Assembly: GCA_910588945.1 (NCBI GenBank)
Contig: CAJUSF010000032.1
Coordinates: 10,471 to 74,470, forward strand
Reading direction: 5' to 3'
DNA length: 64,000 bases
Origin: an uncultured Eggerthellaceae bacterium
Lineage (GTDB): Bacteria; Actinomycetota; Coriobacteriia; Coriobacteriales; Eggerthellaceae
Every line of letters starts with the position of its first letter. The stretch's first letter is position 1. The notes under the pieces were generated by a model. That model was given only the letters and a program-made list of their open reading frames with translations, ran no database searches and had not been told where the DNA came from. The translations under genes and the position numbers were made by a program. Of the stretch, positions 61,298 through 64,000 are shown one piece after another.

Positions 61298-62122
61298 CTA
61301 GACCGGCATCACAAAATAGCGACACTCCTTGAACCCGGGCGCACCTTGGATCGTGATCGAAAACTGCGCCGCCTTGAGAACCTCCCCTTCCGAGCTGGCA
61401 TCTTCGGCTTGCTCTTCTGCTTCACCATTACCAGAAGTGCCCTCGGTTTCGTGGACGACGCCTTCTTCTTGATCGAACACAAGGCCGTCAGCCATAGCGC
61501 CGCCTACGAGATTGCCCTCGGAATCGAGAAGCACCGCACAGATCTTCGCGCTTATCGCATCGGCGCTGACACCTTCGATATTCGCGATGGTCTCCTCTTC
61601 ATCCGCAACAACACGACCGCTGATGGATGCACTATCATCGGCCAAACGCGCGGTACGAGGGTTCACGATAGAGAAAAGCCCGGAAACTGAATCGGGATCG
61701 ATGTCAGTCTCGATCCAACCGATACCGTCCATCGACGGTGCGATTTCGATACGCGAAAGAGTGCCGGAACCCGCCATGAACGATGTGCCTGCAACAGCAT
61801 ATTGGATGCCCGGGAACATTCGCTCCACGCTTTCAGCGGCACCGAGGACCATGTTGCCATCCTCGTCGTATCCGCTGATCGAAAACGTAACACGATCTGC
61901 AATATATCCATCGTTGGGGTTATTCATCGTGAAGACATAGTTCACTTCGCCATCGTTTGAAACGGAGAAGCCGGATCGCTCGACCTGGATCGGCGTTGCA
62001 TCGATGGAAACCGTTTCGACCTGCTGGGAGCCGGTCTGGTCCTGCGATTGGCCGCCGCATCCGACAAGGGAGACGCACAGCACAACGGATGCGAGCAGGC
62101 ATGCGATCGATTTGAGCTTCAT
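61298..62122 (-). CDS. Lipoprotein, first gene of the kinase operon
   Basis: 274 residues. Signal peptide with lipobox LVGC (Cys22), followed by an exported beta-rich region (ERSGFSVSNDGEVNYVFTMNN... FSISGYDEDGNMVLG), then an acidic Glu/Gly/Ser-rich linker and a short C-terminal segment. Start ATG 62120-62122 with AAGGAG. The pairing with the LytS-type kinase suggests an extracellular sensing component (inference). No family recognised. Confidence 0.82.
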   Translation of the reverse strand: MKLKSIACLLASVVLCVSLVGCGGQSQDQTGSQQVETVSIDATPIQVERSGFSVSNDGEVNYVFTMNNPNDGYIADRVTFSISGYDEDGNMVLGAAESVERMFPGIQYAVAGTSFMAGSGTLSRIEIAPSMDGIGWIETDIDPDSVSGLFSIVNPRTARLADDSASISGRVVADEEETIANIEGVSADAISAKICAVLLDSEGNLVGGAMADGLVFDQEEGVVHETEGTSGNGEAEEQAEDASSEGEVLKAAQFSITIQGAPGFKECRYFVMPV

Positions 62123-62283
62123 ATCATTCTCCTTGTTCCCGTGTATGATCGAAGGGAATCAGTAAAACTGCAAAGTAATGCCTATTTTAACGCGAATAAG
62201 ACCGCTTCGCACTTCTCGCGATTCAACGAAATCACGCTTTGCACATTTGGAGCGAATGCGAAGCGAAAGCGCGCCCAGCCTGA

Positions 62284-63648
62284 TCAGAACTCCAACTTCT
62301 CCAGACGGTCAAAGATCGGATCGATGCGGGTCAAGAACGCCTTCGGATCGAAGATGGCATCGAGTTGTGCCTGCGTGAGGGCGTCTTCAGCCATAAGGGT
62401 CTGAACGTCAGCGTCCATCTCAACGCGCTCCTTGAATGTCGGCCCATCGATGGCGTTTTGGATATCCTCCCATACCTGCATAGCGTTGCGCTGCACGATA
62501 AGATACGCATCTTCGCGCGTCATTCCCGCATTCACGAGCGCAAGCAGCACCTTCGATGAGAAGATAAGCCCGCGTGTGCGCCACAAATTGTGCTCCATCT
62601 TGGCCGGATAGACCTGAAGCCCGTCGAGCATCCAGTTCATCTTCGAGCTCATATAATCCAGCGCAATGAAGCTGTCAGCCAGCGCGATGCGCTCAGCGCT
62701 CGAATGGGAGATATCGCGTTCGTACCAAAGCGCCACATCATCAAGCGCCACCTGTGCGTTGGCTTTTACGATGCGCGCCATTCCGCAAACTCTCTCGGCC
62801 GTGATCGGGTTGCGTTTGTGTGGCATGGCCGATGAACCTTTCTGGCCTTTCGTAAATGGCTCTTCGGCTTCGATAACATCGGATTGCTGAAGAAGGCGAA
62901 TCTGCATGGCGATAGACTCAAGAGTTGATGCTGCTGTGGCCAGCGCGCATGCCACCTGCGCGTGACGGTCGCGCGCAAGGACCTGGGTTGAAAGCGGATC
63001 AGGTGTGAGCCCGAGCTTTTCGCAAACGTACTCTTCAACAAACGGATCGATCGACGAGTAAGTGCCAACTGCGCCCGATATGGCACCGACAGCAGCCACT
63101 TCGCGAGCCTGCTTCAGACGGACCACGCAACGATGAAGAGCCCACGCCCAGCTGCCGAATTTCATGCCGAACGTCATCGGTTCGGCATGGATGCCATGCG
63201 TTCTGCCAACGCAAAGCGTATCGCGCAGCTCAAACGCGCGGCGTTTGCAAATGGCACCTAGCTTGGTGAAATCTTCGATGATGATATCAAGCGCCTGCGT
63301 GATCTGATAGCTGAGCGCCGTATCGCCAAGGTCGGATGAGGTCATACCGTAATGAACCCAGCGGCTAGGCTTTTCTTCGCCCTCAGGGATATCGGCGTCG
63401 ATATTCTCGGCCATGTTTGTGGTGAAGGCGATCACATCATGATTGGTGGTCTTCTCGATCTCGGAGATTCGCGCGGCATCCGCAGCTGCATGATCGCGGA
63501 TCCACTTCGCCTCCTCCTTGGTAATGCCGCATTGACCGAGCTCGGCCTGCGCTTCGCACGCCAGCACCTCGATCTCGCGCCAGATGTCGAATTTATTCTG
63601 GAAGTCCCAGATGTGGCCCATTTCAGGAAGCGTATAACGATCGATCAT
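62284..63648 (-). CDS. purB: Adenylosuccinate lyase
   Basis: 454 residues, fumarase/aspartase superfamily enzyme acting twice in purine synthesis. Signature GSSAMPHKRNPITAERV, the catalytic-base region TSSDLGDTA and the substrate-binding HGIHAEPMTFGMK. AAGGGG precedes ATG 63646-63648. A minus-strand TATAAT at 63696-63701 is a likely -10, without a clear -35. Confidence 0.96.
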   Translation of the reverse strand: MIDRYTLPEMGHIWDFQNKFDIWREIEVLACEAQAELGQCGITKEEAKWIRDHAAADAARISEIEKTTNHDVIAFTTNMAENIDADIPEGEEKPSRWVHYGMTSSDLGDTALSYQITQALDIIIEDFTKLGAICKRRAFELRDTLCVGRTHGIHAEPMTFGMKFGSWAWALHRCVVRLKQAREVAAVGAISGAVGTYSSIDPFVEEYVCEKLGLTPDPLSTQVLARDRHAQVACALATAASTLESIAMQIRLLQQSDVIEAEEPFTKGQKGSSAMPHKRNPITAERVCGMARIVKANAQVALDDVALWYERDISHSSAERIALADSFIALDYMSSKMNWMLDGLQVYPAKMEHNLWRTRGLIFSSKVLLALVNAGMTREDAYLIVQRNAMQVWEDIQNAIDGPTFKERVEMDADVQTLMAEDALTQAQLDAIFDPKAFLTRIDPIFDRLEKLEF

Positions 63649-63795
63649 GGTTTTCCCCTTGTAACTGCGCTCTTTGGATGAAGTAAGATGCGCTAATTAT
63701 ACCGCGCGGCGATGACGGGTAGGGCTCGCGCTCAAAGTTGATTTTTGCTGGGATGAATCTAGATTTTGGTATGTATGAAATGATCGTCGAGATAC

Positions 63796-63815
63796 TCGTA
63801 GGCACGCGCCTACGA
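63796..63815. repeat. Palindrome TCGTAGGC-ACGC-GCCTACGA
   Basis: Perfect 8-bp hairpin, related to the repeat cluster at 56570-56755 (GCGCCTACGA). Confidence 0.7.
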
Positions 63816-63846
63816 AGTTCGCCCACAGGTAAGGCTCACACCTAAG

Positions 63847-63988
63847 CCCGATGCATCCCTTTTCGATTTGCTCTGAACACAAACTGTTAATAGCTTCCGT
63901 AAGGAAGCTTATATAAATGCATGAAGGAGTTGACCGCTGATGCAAAGCATCAAGGGTAAACGTCAAATACGAAAAGGGATGTATCGGG
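63847..63988. other. Inverted-repeat-bounded element of ~140 bp at the right edge
   Basis: CCCGATGCATCCCTTTTCG (63847-63865) and CGAAAAGGGATGTATCGGG (63970-63988) are inverted with 18 of 19 bases matching. Inside are a perfect hairpin GCTTCC-GTAA-GGAAGC (63892-63907) and a small one ATGC-AAA-GCAT. It could be a miniature transposon-like element or a structured RNA leader. Confidence 0.55.
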
Positions 63989-64000
63989 CCGAACCGATTA
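63940..64000 (+). CDS. Possible start of a plus-strand gene, cut by the window end
   Basis: ATG 63940 follows GGAG at 10-base spacing and stays open to the end (MQSIKGKRQIRKGMYRAEPI). Only 20 codons are visible and they overlap an inverted repeat, so this may equally be non-coding. Confidence 0.3.
   Translation, partial: MQSIKGKRQIRKGMYRAEPI

Noticed and set aside
60044..61690. 548-codon plus-strand frame opposite the LytS-type kinase and lipoprotein
   Set aside because: It crosses two convincing genes on the other strand and has an Arg/His-rich low-complexity translation.
63697..63966. 89-codon minus-strand frame at the right end
   Set aside because: No ribosome site; it overlaps the purB promoter and repeat elements.

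Overview
The window looks like a chromosomal segment of a mid-GC actinomycete relative, most likely class Coriobacteriia (the Eggerthella/Slackia/Cryptobacterium side). This is inferred from the long RpoB/RpoC pair with an acidic RpoC tail, frequent GTG/TTG starts behind strong AGGAGG sites, a monoderm-style Tad pilus cluster without a secretin, and several DUF4143 ATPases. No rRNA, plasmid, phage or transposase genes are visible. Almost every gene in the first 17.9 kb and from 22.6 kb to 49.2 kb is on the minus strand.

Layout. 1-2.5 kb: a secreted GLUG/InlB-repeat surface protein, apparently frameshifted, running off the left edge. 2.8-10.9 kb: rpoB-rpoC with a clear promoter and terminator. 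The RpoC C-terminal extension contains a segment that aligns residue for residue with the alpha-subunit C-terminal domain. 11.2-12 kb: a LytTR response regulator. 12.3-16.1 kb: an operon for a membrane-anchored protein, a Ser/Thr kinase with membrane segments, and an FHA protein. 16.1-22.6 kb: an accessory stretch with two DUF4143 ATPases, a zinc-ribbon membrane protein pair and an AT-rich HEPN-like gene. It is peppered with a GCGTGAGTTTGGGACG palindromic repeat and ends at tRNA-Leu. 22.9-29.2 kb: a DtxR-type regulator, an ABC-F protein and a ferrous-iron operon (feoA-feoA-feoB-Cys-rich protein). 29.3-32.8 kb: SGNH hydrolase, a candidate unnamed small RNA, threonine synthase and a ModE-like DNA-binding protein.

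32.7-43.6 kb: one tightly overlapping minus-strand operon for a Tad/Flp pilus (CpaB, TadZ, TadA, TadB, TadC, Flp pilin, four TadE/TadG-like pseudopilins, then a secreted protein, a DUF192 protein and a zinc-ribbon protein). It is preceded by phased inverted repeats. 43.9-46.2 kb: a voltage-gated-type K+ channel and a third DUF4143 ATPase. That ATPase's promoter carries the same TTGAnCAA sites, 21 bp apart, as its paralogue 27 kb away. 46.7-51.6 kb: tRNA-Val, polyphosphate kinase and a highly expressed MFS transporter behind a ~350-nt structured leader. 51.6-55.4 kb: a folding cluster (trigger factor, SlyD-like FKBP and a trigger-factor-C-domain-like protein). 55.5-64 kb: small proteins, D-Ala-D-Ala ligase, an aminotransferase, a protein resembling the cyanophycin-synthetase N-terminal region with a 15-bp coding minisatellite, a LytS-type kinase with a lipoprotein, purB, and an inverted-repeat element at the right edge.

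System-level reading (inference). The LytTR regulator and the LytS-type kinase, both without an adjacent partner, could be a split two-component pair. The iron operon probably answers to the DtxR-type regulator nearby. The most unusual item is the alpha-CTD-like domain on RNA polymerase beta-prime. All family calls were made by eye from sequence; no database search was run.
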